Assembly: GCA_011319805.1 (NCBI GenBank)
Contig: SJRY01000272.1
Coordinates: forward strand, 372,001 to 436,000
Length of the DNA stretch: 64,000 nucleotides
From: Macrocybe gigantea
Lineage: Eukaryota; Basidiomycota; Agaricomycetes; Agaricales; Callistosporiaceae
Reading direction: 5' to 3'
Positions 11,046 to 22,586 of this stretch are shown here, in pieces. The position numbers and the translations under genes were made by a program. Every line of letters starts with the position of its first letter. Position 1 is the first letter of the stretch. Under the pieces are notes generated by a model. The model was not told the origin of the DNA. It ran no database searches and saw only the letters and a list, made by a program, of their open reading frames with translations.

Positions 11046-11783
11046 TCAATATGTATAAACATGCAGCCCCTTGTGCGGTCCAGGATTCCCAGCCTCGATA
11101 CCTTGAGTCATCTTCAACATCTCCAACGTCTCAATTCTGCAGCGCAATAATTTAGATGAAATGGTCTCCACGACACAACATTGCGCTGGAAAGAGAAAAA
11201 TACCCACTTCGGTTCATAGCAAGGATTCCTTTGCCCAAAGGCATTGAATTTTTGCGTTTCGAACTGGGACAGCATCTGCAGCTTTCTGGAGCTTATGCAG
11301 TAGGTCCCGCCGTCCGGCTTCACGTACACCCATGCTGTGTCTGTCGGTCTATTCATGCATTCCTCGGCTGTGAATGTCCCCGGCATCTGCTTCATAGTGT
11401 CATGCGGACATCTAGTTCAGACAAGACGTGCATGTTCAACGACGCGATAAATTCAATAGGAAGGTGGCTTACCGCACAGGGAGATTCGGAAACGGCGTCA
11501 GGAGCCCGATGAATGGATCATCACCCTTCACTGGTGGAAGCAGACGTCGGGGACGTGGTGGTCCCGGACGCGGATGCTGAGCTCGGCTTCTCCCTCTCGA
11601 GTTTCGTATCGAGATGGGCTGCCATCCGAGAGGCAGGCTCGGGTTGCTATTGGTGATACTATGCTCCAGCGAAAGTGCTTGTTGCGCGCTGTCAAACTGT
11701 GGACGCCACAGCGGAGGGGAGGCGCAAACGACAGATAGAGAGCCTTTGATGGCGACGAGCGCTAGAAAGTAAAACAGGCGCAT
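11046..11783 (-). CDS. Small secreted Cys-framed protein, copy D
   Basis: Three exons (11783-11473, 11411-11208, 11136-11046) give 201 aa. A signal peptide (MRLFYFLALVAIKGSLSVV) sets the start; the upstream in-frame ATG at 11852 would bury it. A Pro/Arg-rich, probably disordered segment (GPPRPRRLLPPVKGDD) follows. Exon 2 encodes a compact module: C-x16-C-x7-AW-x6-GG-x2-C (CPHDTMKQ, ECMNRPTDTAWVY, DGGTYCI), then NPCYEPK. Intron 2 uses donor GTGGGT; the frame IETLEMLKMTQGIEAGN in exon 3 supports it. I do not recognise the family. A signal peptide plus a Cys module suggests an extracellular role. It is nearly identical to copy E, except that a 36-bp difference changes the last residues. Confidence 0.72.
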
Positions 11784-12893
11784 GGAGAAAAAAAAATGCT
11801 GGAAAGCGAGACGACTCGGAGGGACCTGCCTTGAGAAATTGGCTTTGCTCAAGAGGTGCGTCTTTTATAGCGGGTCGTTGTACATGACCATAGACGTCGA
11901 GCGAATCGAAGCAGGAGACGGCACGAATGGCGTCTGGTGCGGAATTTCGGTACCTCACGAGGTGTCGTGCTCATGAAACGCTGAGTAAGGATGAAACAAA
12001 AGGTAGTATGTACCGCAACGGTCATATGGAAAGTCGAACGTCACAAACTCGATGACAGGATGTGAATTCCAGCGTTGTCGGGAAATGATTTCGCATTTGG
12101 CGTTGATCGAGAACGCGGACTTGCGGAGACCAGAAATGTGGAGCAAGTTTCGAAACACGGTACTTGGTTGTCGAGAACCTTGATTGTATTCCTCCCTTCA
12201 TCTGGATCAGGCTCGGCGATAACTTCGGAATCTCAATCGCATGATGCTCATTGCCCATGCATCTAACGCGCCGACGTGACCGCAATCATTCTTTGTCCTG
12301 ATGTGCGACCTCAGCTCTGCAGGCTCACTGACTCGGTGCCACACCTTCCCTATGGACTATCGCAATTGCAATTTGAACTGATCACATTTCGCCAAGATGA
12401 ACATCCTCGTAGGCACCCTATCGGTCACTCGGGCCGATTTTGCGGGTTCTAGAGGCACAAAGTTAGCATTCAGCACAACGAAATGGCAGGGTGAGTTCAA
12501 GCTCTGAAGAACGCACATGCCGTGGTCGTCATGAATTAGAGGGGAGAAACGCTAGCATTAGTTCAACGACTTGTAGTACAAATTCGCTCCAGTAACAACG
12601 AGAAAGCGAAGAATGAAACGAAGGAGAGGATACTATAAAACAAAGCAATAACAGAGCGGAGAAGAAAGAAAACACAGCAAACATGAGATGCCCCCCCTCT
12701 TCGAGCTTCTCGACTTTGCATGCCGATCTTTGCCCCATTACCCACGTCGAAAGGTAGGAAGAAAATAGTGACGAACAGACGATAACAAAGATCGTGGCCA
12801 ACATGTCTCCCTGAAAACCCACAAGAACGCACGCAGGCCCGCATCGTAAGCTCCCTCATTAAGGAAAAATGTGCTAGAGGAAGAGAAAGAAAA
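11784..12893 (-). promoter_or_regulatory. SSP-D upstream region with TATA box
   Basis: A TATAAAA (minus strand, plus positions 11863-11869) lies about 80 nt before the start. The remaining 1 kb has no supported gene and is duplicated up to about 12770. Pyrimidine-rich and C7 runs occur near 12690-12700. The far end is the 3' flank of ATG18. Confidence 0.55.
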
Positions 12894-14659
12894 TCAATCT
12901 GCCAGCTCCGATGCCGAGTCTTCCGCATCTAGCAGGCTGTTGCGAATAGAATCAGCACAACGAACACGATATCTGGACAAGGGAGTTCCATGCCTGTATT
13001 GCTTTATCAGCGGGCACTCGCCTCCGTTCTCCAGATCTAGATTGTACTGATAAAAGTAACCTTCCGACGAGATGACCATCACCTGCGGCATCGTTCTGCT
13101 TGGACGGAGCGGGGTGAGCGACGTCAGAGCGCTGAGGTATCATGGAAAATGCGAGCTTATCGGATGCACTCACGGACTCAGTGCGACGATGCATCGTGCA
13201 CCGCTGGTCGGGAGCCGGAGGAAGGCAAAGTCTCGAGCGGGCTCCCACATCTCGGTCAGCGAATTCGGCAGGTACCCGCCCATGGAATGCGTCAGACTCT
13301 TCGTCATCTGCAGCGATTTTCGTCTCAGGCTGGACCTGCGGAGAAATAACAAAAGTCAGAACCAACGCAAAAAAACGAGCGGTCATTCTCATCTAGGGTT
13401 CACAAAAACGACGTACGAAACGCTCCCACTCTTTTTCTTCTCGATAAACGCCTCGTATCCACCGTCCATGCTCTGAAGGCTGCCTTCCCTGCCGTCAATC
13501 GACTCTGGAGGACTAGACGCGTGATCCGTTTTCACAGACGAAGCCGACGACGCGGACGGCTTTTGTGGGCCAAGCTTGAAAATATGGACCGTGTCATGAG
13601 CCGAGCTCACAGCCAGCAGCGTCGACACGACGTTAAAGTTCATGGAATAAATCTTCGCCTCGCGCGTGCCCCTCCTGAACTGGTACAGCTTCTCCGCACC
13701 GGGAACGCTCCACACGCGTACGACGGTGCCCTTCTCGGACGAGGTCGCGAGCAGCGTGCCGGTCGAGTTGATCGAGAGGAACGAGATGGGCGATTTGTGC
13801 GCTTGTATCACGTTTGCGACCGTCAGCGAGCGTGTCGAGAAGAGCAGCACGTCGCCCGACTGCGATTGCTGCGATTGCTGCGCCGCGGCGGACGTGGAGG
13901 GTGCGGGGGCGGAGGAACTGCTTTGCGCGGTGCTGGGGGAGGGCACGGGGGAAGGGTAGGCCAGGTAGGAATTGTCCCTGAGGGAGAGAGGGCGCAGATG
14001 GCTGGAGCGATGCGAGACGTTGAATGAATATCCAAAGCTACATAAGCATCGACCCGCCTGACGCACCTTCGGGGTTGGGAGTCGTCTCTATCACATGCAA
14101 TAACCTCATGTTTGAAATGTCATAAATGTAAATTTCGACTTCGAGGACGATGACGAGCGTTTTACGGTTCAGTTTGACGGCGAGGATGGAGAAGGGGAAG
14201 AGAAGCTCGCAAATCATGGATTGACGCTACGCCAAATTGAATGTTCATGTGGCCTCTCGAGGCAAAACGACAGCGCGCTTTGAGACGCACCTTTGTGTTA
14301 ACGATCTGCAGCTTTCGCGGGCTCGATTTGGGCTGGTCTGCGGCCCCCACCAGGGCGATAAGGGATGTGCAGAATAGCATTTCAACGATTCCACGCGCGC
14401 CATCGTCTGCCAAGACAAACACAATAGAGCAGAATCAAGTCAGCAGTCGTATACCGTTTCATTAAAATACGCACTTTTGGTGTACACCCGTCCAAAAGGG
14501 TCGCAGTTGGTGATGCTGTAACCTTTCCGCGTTCCGACTGATATGCACCTGGAGCCGTCTGGAAATACTGGGAAGGTTGAATGAGATGTCGATAGCTACT
14601 CACGAGAAATCTTGGTTGAAATTGGCGAACAGCATGTTGGCGTTGGTCTTTTCTGCCAT
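12894..14659 (-). CDS. ATG18: ATG18 (WIPI/PROPPIN, autophagy phosphoinositide-binding WD protein)
   Basis: Binds PI3P/PI(3,5)P2 on phagophore and vacuolar membranes and works with ATG2 in autophagy. Starts [19 protein letters not shown]. After an intron, [18 protein letters not shown] follows, then [15 protein letters not shown]. The blade 5 region holds KLYQFRRGT, the FRRG lipid-binding motif. Later come [18 protein letters not shown] and [19 protein letters not shown]. The C-terminus would end KQYSLLDAED if the segment 12993-12937 is removed as a 57-nt in-frame intron of GC-AG type. The coding frame slips by one base near 13978 (SPSG to [10 protein letters not shown]), consistent with one lost G. 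Low-complexity Ser/Gln insertion follows [11 protein letters not shown]2 lies just upstream in the same orientation. Confidence 0.9.
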
Positions 14660-14733
14660 CGTGGCTGCCGACCAAAACTCTGACTGCTCAACGGCAAATG
14701 AGAAATGTCCCAACACCCATGACTCAACGATGA

Positions 14734-16198
14734 CTAAGCTGTATTATGTAATGATACTAACAATTCACTGCACATGTCCGATTTCAACACAGAATTCAAC
14801 CTTTCTTTGCGCAACGGAATCCACAGCACTTCTCCTCCGGACCCGCCTTGCGTGGCCAGCACCAGACCGTGGTCCCTAAACTCCGCCAAAAGCGACCGCA
14901 GCGCCGTGTCGTTGGTCGCGATGAAGTCGTCTCTCGCGAGGTTGAACAGCATGTCGTAGCCGATGCCGTGCTGCTGCAGGTCGTTCGCCTCGGTCTCGCC
15001 CGCCTCCTCGATGCTCTCCAGCTGCTTCGCGCCCATCATCACGAACAGCTTCTGCGCTTTTTGCGTGACGGACGCTAGAATGTGCAACGCCGCCGTTTCA
15101 GTCATGCCCGCGCCGGATTGAGCAGATGTCGCGTCGGCCTTTTTGTGCAGCGCTGTGCCGGCGTGGGCGCCCGATATGGACGACCGGTCCGCGTGCGAGA
15201 GCTCAAAGTCGTACGGCGCGAGCGTCGTGAGGTCGTGCCAGAGCCATGCAAACCCGCGAGGAGGCGGCAGGGCACTGAGATCTTGCCCACCTTCGCTTTC
15301 ATGGTTGTCTTTGTCGCCGTCTTTGACCTCGTCCGTCGCGCTCCTGCTCCGAGCGGACGTCTCCGAGGCAGACCAGAAAAGCGGAGCGTTGATGTGGTCA
15401 TGGACGCCACGATGTGAATCCTGGGGTTGAGGGCCAGCATGCCCAATGTCGACTTTGCCTTTGCGCTGCGCAGAGGCACGGCATCGATGTTGTGAATGAT
15501 GAGATAAAGATGTTTCTCATGCCGAGCAAAGAAATCATAGATCCGTCGTACTTGACCATCGCCAGAACCTGACGGGGCTTCCAAGGCCAAAATTCCAGGA
15601 ACGTTTTCAATCGAGCTGAGCAGCTGTCTGAGAGTGAACCCCGGTTGGAACGCGTTCGCGACAACGACAAAGCCGCGTTTCAAGCAGCGTTCTACGGCAA
15701 ACTGATTCAGAATCTTCCGCTTGGAGCCGTATCCATAAGCGAGAACGTTGAAACCGTCGTGAAGTTCCCATAATAACCTGGTGAAGAGCTGATCGAGGGA
15801 AGAAGGCGAGGACAGGAGACCCGGTTGGATTTGCACCGATTGCCGCATCTTGAGCATGGACGATATGGCTTCAGAGTACTCCTCGGCCGCAACGGAGGAA
15901 CCAGCAACGAAAACACGTTTGTAGATGTCTGTGCACGCGACGCCGCATGGGTAAAATACGCGTCGAAGGCCGTCTCCACAATGATACCGCTCCCCGACTT
16001 GACTCCTTGGTCTTCTATCTTGCGCTTCTTCGGGGACATGCTGAACAGAGATTCGACATCCTCGTCGCCGTCTTCCTCCTCCTCGTCCATCTCGACTTCA
16101 TCCAGGATCTCTTCCTCTTCGATCTGGTCCTCATCTGAAGCATCCGACTCAGACTCCGATGCCGGAGCCATGGCCTCTGAAAGCGTAGCTCTGCGCAT
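14734..16198 (-). CDS. ORC2: Origin recognition complex subunit 2 (ORC2)
   Basis: Subunit of the ORC that marks replication origins and loads MCM in the nucleus. The N-terminus is a long acidic tract (EDQIEEEEILDEVEMDEEEE) with a basic PKKRKIED. The core has FDAYFTHAASRAQTSTNVFS, FNVLAYGYGSKRKILNQF (degenerate AAA+ P-loop), LYLIIHNIDAVPLRS, then DHINAPLFWS and GFAWLWHDLTTLAPYDFEL. The C-terminal winged helix ends GGEVLWIPLRKERLNSVL. Two single-base frame slips occur, near 15884 (PPLRP to EEYSEAISSM) and near 15401 (IHIVAS to DHINAP). Both behave as one missing base, so I annotate a functional gene with suspect sequence. The start is uncertain: Met at 16198 is used, but 16171 or 16273 are possible. 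It shares a promoter region with the E(z) gene. Confidence 0.88.
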
Positions 16199-16505
16199 GA
16201 GTATCCAGGTTGGTATCAGGTTAAAAGAAAACACCAAGGTTTCATCGCATGTCTGCAGCAAAGCATTGGCCACATGGACGGAAGAAAAAAAGATGTACCT
16301 GCTTAGGAAATGACAATGTGATTCGCACGATCACGCACAGACTCAAACAACCGCCCACAACTGACCACGTTCGCGAAGTCGAACTGGAAATGGACAGATA
16401 ATCTGTCTTCGCAAGAATCTAATCTATCTCTGACATCCTCATTCACGGAAAAGCCCTCAAAGGCATTCCGGATCTGGTGCACAGTGCAGTTGCCCGTCAA
16501 ACACG
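16199..16505. promoter_or_regulatory. Divergent promoter ORC2 / E(z)
   Basis: About 300 nt between the two starts. The ORC2 reading frame stays open to 16273, so the real spacer may be shorter. No individual sites were recognised. Confidence 0.4.
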
Positions 16506-19393
16506 ATGGACTTGGAGGCGCATGCAACTTACATGTCCGTTTCCGATGACGACGAGCCGCATAACTCCCTCCGAGAGGCAGCCATAGCAACGTATAGAGA
16601 TGTCTGGAAAGAGTTCTATTCCTGGGAGCAGGAAGAGTGTATGCGTTTACTACGTTCGCTCGAGGCCCCAGCACATGAGGGCGAAAATCCAGACAACGAT
16701 TACGGCGACTGGGACGACTCTGAGGCTTTCGAGGGCGAGTTCGACTTTGGAAGCCACGAGCGGGCAGCGGCGGCCGGCTGACCTTCACGGTGCAGGAATA
16801 CGCTTCGGACGATGATTGCCAAACGCCTTACCGCTACTCGACGCTTTCTGCGTCGAGGCGACACACGTCAAGCCCATGATCGCGTCGCCACCGTACGAGA
16901 TGTGCACGCCCGCGTCGTCCAGCCGGCGCACATCCGTGTGGGACCAGAGTGCCAGGTTCGTCCCGTACGCGGACGACCCAGAGTTTTATCCTGGAAAGCT
17001 GAAGGAGTACCTTGACGCGTGCGATACATTCGCGTGGCAGACGGATTTTGTCGACCCGGATTGTAGGCTGCATCAAATGGTTGCTGTTTGAATGCCTGAT
17101 TCGCTTGTCTTTTAGTAGAACTGATCCAGCTGGAGGCCGCAAGACGGTTGTATTACAACACGACCGGCGTGCTGGAGAGGCCTTTCACCTTTTCGGACAT
17201 CGACAAGACGCACGTCTTCAAACCACTGCGGCGTTCTGATTCATCCGGCCTGATCTGGGATATGCGCCAAAGGTAATGCATTCCTCCACTTTGCACGTTT
17301 GTAAAATTCGAATTTTTTTCTGGCCGACCAGAGATGTCCCTTGGTGGACGGGACTTCCGGAAAGCGAGGATCCAAACCTTCCTTCGGACTTTGTCCAGCG
17401 GTCGCCGAACGTATTTGAGAATATACAACAAGACATCCCCAATTTTTGTGGGAACCTCAATTGCATACGCACCTTGTGTTCTCCTCACAGTAAAGCTATT
17501 GCTTCGAATCAATATATCGCTCAGCACTAATTCTCCCCAAAGAGCACATTCAATGTCCCCCGATTTTCCCGGAAAAACCCAAAAAGACTAGCCATCAGAT
17601 ACACCGAAAGGGGCGTCGCAAAAGGGACCCATGTGGAGAACATTGCTACTTGCTTATCGCCGAAGAAGATGTGGAGAGTTATGCTGTGAGTCGCATTACC
17701 CTTTGATGGAAAGTCCTCCATAATTGAAGTCATCTCAGGATGTCGAATGGGATGACCCGTCAGACGTGGAAAACTTAATCGGCATACTCAAGCTCATACC
17801 AGACGACTACCCGTGTGACATAGCCGTCATTTGTCGCAAACGGTGTCTCGAGGCATATTGTCTCTCTATTCAAGATCTACTCCCACCTGCTCATTACTTT
17901 TGACAGGTATTCATATATCGACGCAAATTGTTATCAGATCAGGATATCCTCTACAGCGCTGTAGACGAGCCGAGGCGGACGTTTATCATGCCCGACTTTA
18001 GTGCGTGCCACCAACTCATACATCCTCCGGTTCGCAGCAAACATGACGCTCAATTGCAAATTCCAGTCGACTTGGACATGTCCGGGGAGAACATTTTAGA
18101 ACAGTGCGTTGTCCATCTTAGCACATGTTAGAAGCGGCGGCCCTAAGAAGCGTGTCGCAGCTTGACGCCGTGCTACCACAAGGGGCCGTGCGACCAGCAC
18201 TCCGGATGTCTGTGCTACCAGAACAAACAGCACTGCCAGCGGAACTGCCGATGCTCTCTGAAATGTGCGAAACTTCATGTCAACCACTTCTAAATGATCC
18301 TAACCCAATGACTTGGACACGTTCGCTTCCAGGCGAAATACGCTGGAAGGGCTGCGAATGTCAAGACCCCGGTGAGTGTTGGGAACGGTACGACTGCACG
18401 TGCAGGAGCGCGGATCGCGAATGTGATCCAGAACTGTGCCGTGGATGTAACGCAAGGTACATTCGATGCAACATGCCGATTTTTTTTTGTTATCCCTGAT
18501 GTTCAGACCTTTGACAGAGGTGCTGAAGGTCCGGGGATAAGTTCTTATAACAAAGCTGCATCTGACGCGTCCGCACCCTCCAGGGAAAAAATTCAAGTCG
18601 TTCTGTCAGAATACCATAGTACAACGAGGGACAGCTCCGGTACGTAATTTCTCGCACGCCTGGGGCATTGGCAGAAGACAGTCGCACTTTCGGCGTTGTC
18701 TCTAGCCCATATCCATCAAGCATTCCAAATATGGATTTGGAGCCTTCGCGTCTCGACCTCTAGGCAAAAACCAGATGGTCGGAGGTGAGAAGAGTAACCG
18801 CGTATCAAAAGCTACTAGCGTGCTCTGATGCATCGCAGATTACGTTGGAGAGCTCATACCCGATCCTGGGCCTTCGTGAGTCTCTGATCCTTCGAAACTG
18901 CATACTAGTCAGATGCGGAGTTTCCTCCTCGATCGTTTCCCATTCTGCAGAAATCTAGACATCCTATACAGACACACGAAGCGCAACTACTTATTCGGGC
19001 TGTTCACCACTGCGACCTTGGACGCGAGACAGCTGGGAAACGAGACACGCTTTCTCAATGATGATTTGGAAGGCGAAACAGTCAACTGTGATTCTGTCCG
19101 TACGTCAAAGGTCACAATATAAGCCAGCCATGTCCTTTGCTGATTTTCACTTGCATGAATTAGCAATTATTGTTAATGGTGACCACCACGTCGTATTGAG
19201 AACGAGTATGCTCCAACATGCCGTCGCTTAGTATGCGCTGACCCACACGGATCACCTAGTCACAAAGGTGGCCACTGGCAAAGAGCTTGTGTTGCATTAT
19301 GGGGATACATATTGGAACCGTTTGGACTCCAGCAGAGAAGGCAGCGAAGCAAGCCACACGGAGGGTGGAAATCCGAGCGACGTACATTGTTGA
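16506..19393 (+). CDS. EZH2: E(z)/EZH2-type histone H3K27 methyltransferase (PRC2 catalytic subunit)
   Basis: Trimethylates H3K27 for Polycomb silencing. The gene is multi-exonic. The N-terminal part is acidic (DNDYGDWDDSEAFEGEFDF), followed by PYEMCTP and RFVPYADDPEFYPG. Middle exons carry GLIWDMRQRDVPWWTGLP and PNFCGNLNCIRTLCSPHS. A pre-SET CXC region spans about 18150-18450 (GPCDQHSGCLCYQNKQHC, CRCSLKCAKLHVNHF, RECDPELCRGCNA). The SET domain spans about 18900-19330: LYRHTKRNYLFGLF, DARQLGNETRFLND, VNGDHHVVLRT and GKELVLHYGDTYW. The substitution NETRFLND for the usual N-HS type motif is normal in E(z)-like SETs of fungi as far as I recall. The frame slips twice by one base near 16775 and 16810 (FDFGS.. 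to RLTFTVQEYASDDD to LPNALPLLDAF), again as if single bases were lost. Stop at 19391-19393. Confidence 0.85.
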
Positions 19394-19529
19394 ATCCTGC
19401 CTTCCCCATGTGAAACAACAATTCCGCTAACATGAGCAACTTTTTAATTACAGAGTCAGACGTGCTATGCAGCGGAATGGATGTAGGAATGAATGTTGCA
19501 AGTGAATCACACTTCGGTACAAAATTCTC

Positions 19530-20806
19530 TCATACAGCAGAACCAGAGTCGTTGCCCAATTTGCGCGTTAGGTTCCTCGCTGATCCCGTGCTTGGGGGAA
19601 CGTCGTACAGAGGGAGACTGTGTGTCGTGGAGACCTGCCAATCCAGAACGCCTGTCGTGATCGAGGATACAAGCTCGTGCGACCATGCCCGATCTTGCGC
19701 CATCCGCAGGACGATGAGCATCCTCGTTATACTCTAAGTGGTTTCGAACAAGATGAGCTGAGTCTACAGGTGGCAAAGATAATATGGGATACGAACCAAT
19801 ACATGAGTATACGGCAACAGGAAGACATCCTTCATATTGTTGTCGCAAGCACTCAAAATGATATACGTGACCGCCCACGCCGTAAAGAATGCGCCAGATT
19901 CGACCAGAATCGTGACAGTGCCAGTGTAGAACGAAGCGTGCAGGTTCCCCATCACTTCTCTCATCAACCTCCGCATCATCAAAAGTCGGACAGAGATAGC
20001 TATCGAAGTGAAGAGGTTGAAAGCAACACAGATGGCATGGAATGCGGTGGAGTAGAGGTCAGTTTTTGAGGTCCAGCCTGGATCGTCGGTTCTTGTTTCG
20101 GCGATAAGAAGGGGGACCGACATGGCTGATAACAGTTCCGCGTGAAATAAAGTGCAGCGGCTTAAGCTAGGGCCTTACCGACTCGAGAGATGTATAACAA
20201 TCCAGGGAGTGGGGTAATCCACCATCTGCCGTTCCAGATAACGAATAGACGATAAAGCTGAGAAGATAATTAGATTCGCGCGCACGTCAAAAATGGTCAG
20301 ATATGCCAGTAACCATAAGGATGTCTCCGAACCACGGAACGAGTGTTATACTAGATGGTGGTACGACCATATTCAGGTTAATTGGGACGAAAGGACTTGA
20401 GCGACTTACCATATCTGACCCATGACATTGATATGATTCCCTCCATTGCTATTATGCCAGTAACCGGGACCATTGGGCTCGCTTCTATGATCAATGTATG
20501 TGATCTCCGTGAACTTCAACATCCCGGCGATGGCCACAGTCGCCAGAGGATACAGAAAACTTGAGTATGCAACAATCGCCCAAAATGTTTTGCCTCGTTC
20601 TGGTCGTGACAACAGAACTTGCACAAGCTGCGCATACAACATTAGTAGCGCGCCTGCGAGGGGATCAACTCCGTGAGATCATGTCGAATAGTCGTCAAGC
20701 TCAACACACCGTAGGCCAGTGCTGCCAAGAGGACTCCATCTAAGTTGGCCCGCTCCTGTGGTAGTGTGGGTATAGGGACCAATGTTGGCTGAATCCCTAA
20801 CGGCAT
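19530..20806 (-). CDS. Basidiomycete 7-TM integral membrane protein (unknown function)
   Basis: Member of a large Agaricomycete family of about 330-residue seven-helix proteins; no function is established that I know of. It starts MPLGIQPTLVPIP. Exon 1 leads to DGVLLAALAYG, which is spliced (acceptor CCCTCGCAG) to ALLMLYAQLVQVLLSRPERG, then helix 2, then the family loop EPNGPGYWHN. A short exon (ITLVPWFGDILM) joins LYRLFVIWNGRWWITPLPG. Later helices have FHAICVAFNLFTSIAISV and LHASFYTGTVTILVESGAFF. The last segment LIVLRMAQDRAWSHEL is the family's C-terminal signature. It is convergent with the E(z) gene across about 135 nt. Confidence 0.72.
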
Positions 20807-21545
20807 AGAGAAGCGAGAAGAGGAAGGTCAGGCTAACATAAGCTCCCAGCGATAGATATACGTCTGTATATAGGCGGTCGTGAGGCCAAAATTGACATGA
20901 CAGATAATCCCAATAGGTGCGGGTTCTTCGGTTCTTGGACGTGATGGTCACTTCATATTGACCGTTTACCTCCGAACCTCCGAGCTATATGAACCTTGCA
21001 AAAACACGGAAGTAGCCTTTCGCGGGTGCACCTCCAGGTCCGCCTCGTAGTGTCGTTCACTGCACCTGTTTCAGCTATCAGAAAGACGAATAAATTGCAT
21101 CGACCTTTAGAGCCTGTGGGAGGCTTAAGTTCAGAAAGAGGATATCATTGATCAACAGATCATAAACAAAAACAGACACAGTGGGGACATGAAAACTTTG
21201 ATGTACGGAGATACGAAGATTGCGCTTTGCTCTGGCGTCTGAGTGACTACTCACTCATACTGTTTGCCGACCAGACAGCAACTTCAGATTCTGTTCATCT
21301 CAGAAAGCTATTATCCAAAGGATTTTCACGAAGAGAGTTCGACGTAAGGGTTGAAGTATCGATACTTTTGGGTTTACTCGGAGCAGACGTGGTTAGTGAA
21401 CACATCTCCGATTGTGGGAGAAGTTCTCACACGGAACTAACCGACTCGGACAGCTTTCATCGGACATGGAGTCATTAATTATCGAATCACTAGTGGAGCA
21501 CCATTGTGCTAAGACTTCAGACCATCAGACCTTGAGAATTTTACT
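20807..21545. other. Intergenic
   Basis: No supported gene. This is the promoter of the 7-TM gene plus the tail of the remnant at 21.5 kb. The 20679-20951 minus open frame is a frame-shifted reading of the 7-TM first exon. Confidence 0.4.
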
Positions 21546-21791
21546 CTAGCTCCAGGCCACTGGAACCTGCACAGATTTTCTGCGCAAATGTCGGCCTGCA
21601 GCGTGCCACGAAATATACTGGTCTTCTTTCACGACCATGTTGTGATCCTGATGCGTGCCGTCATGGAATGGCATATCATGTGCGATAGTTGACGAGGCAG
21701 ATGCCAAAGGTTGTGAGAAATGGGAGGCACAGTTAAATATCGCTTTGCGCAAAAGCCAGTCATCTGTCATTCGGACTAGCTTGAGGCCCAC
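21546..21791 (-). pseudogene. Possible cytochrome P450 remnant
   Basis: An 81-residue open frame resembles the stretch after the P450 K helix: LLRKAIFNCASHF in place of LxAxxNExLRL, then ASSTIAHDMPFHDGTHQDHN and WHAAGRHLRRKSV in place of the substrate-loop and hRR region before the PERF motif. The ExxR Glu/Arg pair and the heme Cys loop are absent, and the flanking frames do not continue the fold. If the reading is right, this is a decayed fragment. Chance similarity cannot be excluded. Confidence 0.35.
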
Positions 21792-22586
21792 TTAATTCGC
21801 AAGTGCCTTTGTGACGGTCTCCGAGTCCGAGTACTTGAGTAGTGAGATTGTACTGAAGATGTCTGTGATCAATGGCAGAATGAGACGTCCGTGGCATGAA
21901 TCTGAACTGGTGGTTAGGTTACATCCTTGTGAGGATCTGATTAGTGACCCAAAACGTTTGGTCTTCGTGAAAGACATAGTCATCACAGAAAAGTGCTCTC
22001 AATAAGGATTAATGCTCATTGTTCACGTAACTTTCCAAATATCTCGCATTAGAACAGTTAACAACGACAGCTTTCAGCCAAAACAGACAGAAAACCTGAC
22101 CAGGGCCTTCCTGCGGACATAATTGCAAGATAGACCAAGCCGCGATGCCCGATGACATGCTCTAACATCAGCTTCTGGACAGCAAACATCCGCCGAAGCC
22201 TATTGAAAGGCATGACACCAGGAGCCCATGTCATCGCATAGGAGGGGAGTGAATTTCTTTGCTGAGAAATGGCCCTGCTGCTACCGCATAGCATGGGTGT
22301 TTCCGTGATCGTCCCGACGCACGCGACCATGATCGCCTGGCCTTCCTTCACAACTGATACGTATGCTGAGCGCCTCGTGTAAGAGAATCCTGTACACCTG
22401 GGACCTTTTGAGTTCGCAATTGTGAGAATCGAACCACTGTCATCACACTCCACGTGAGATGGCGCGCAAAACCCTCAAACGACCAGTCAAGGCAGCGATA
22501 TGATCATTGTGATCCCATTAAAAGACTTTAGCCTCTTATGCATTTTTAGATTATCAGAATATCGCGGAATTTATTGTACGAAGCGA
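21792..22586. other. Unassigned intergenic stretch
   Basis: Two minus-strand open frames (21792-21986, 22058-22453) have no recognisable motif. They could be further debris of the remnant at 21.5 kb. The interval also holds the 3' flank of the FAD oxidase gene. Confidence 0.35.

Larger units (their letters stand above)
8615..12770 (-). repeat. SSP-HNH block, copy 1 of an inverted segmental duplication
   Basis: Read on the minus strand, this interval matches 47765-51962 on the plus strand nearly base for base over long stretches: about 1 kb upstream of the SSP gene (including the string with CTCATGTTTGCTGTGTTTTC), the SSP gene, about 0.9 kb spacer and the HNH gene. Homology fades beyond about 12770 and at the HNH stop. 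There are no obvious terminal repeats or target-site duplications that would mark a transposon. Confidence 0.85.

Noticed and set aside
13521..14027. 168-residue plus-strand open frame
   Set aside because: Lies antisense to the ATG18 exons, is Arg/Gly-biased as expected from the complementary GC-rich strand, and has no motif.
16303..16788. 161-residue minus-strand open frame
   Set aside because: Antisense to the first exon of the E(z) gene; Arg/Pro/His-biased; no motif.
22410..22450. tRNA B-box-like string (ggttcgattct on the minus strand)
   Set aside because: No matching A box, acceptor stem or anticodon arm can be drawn around it.
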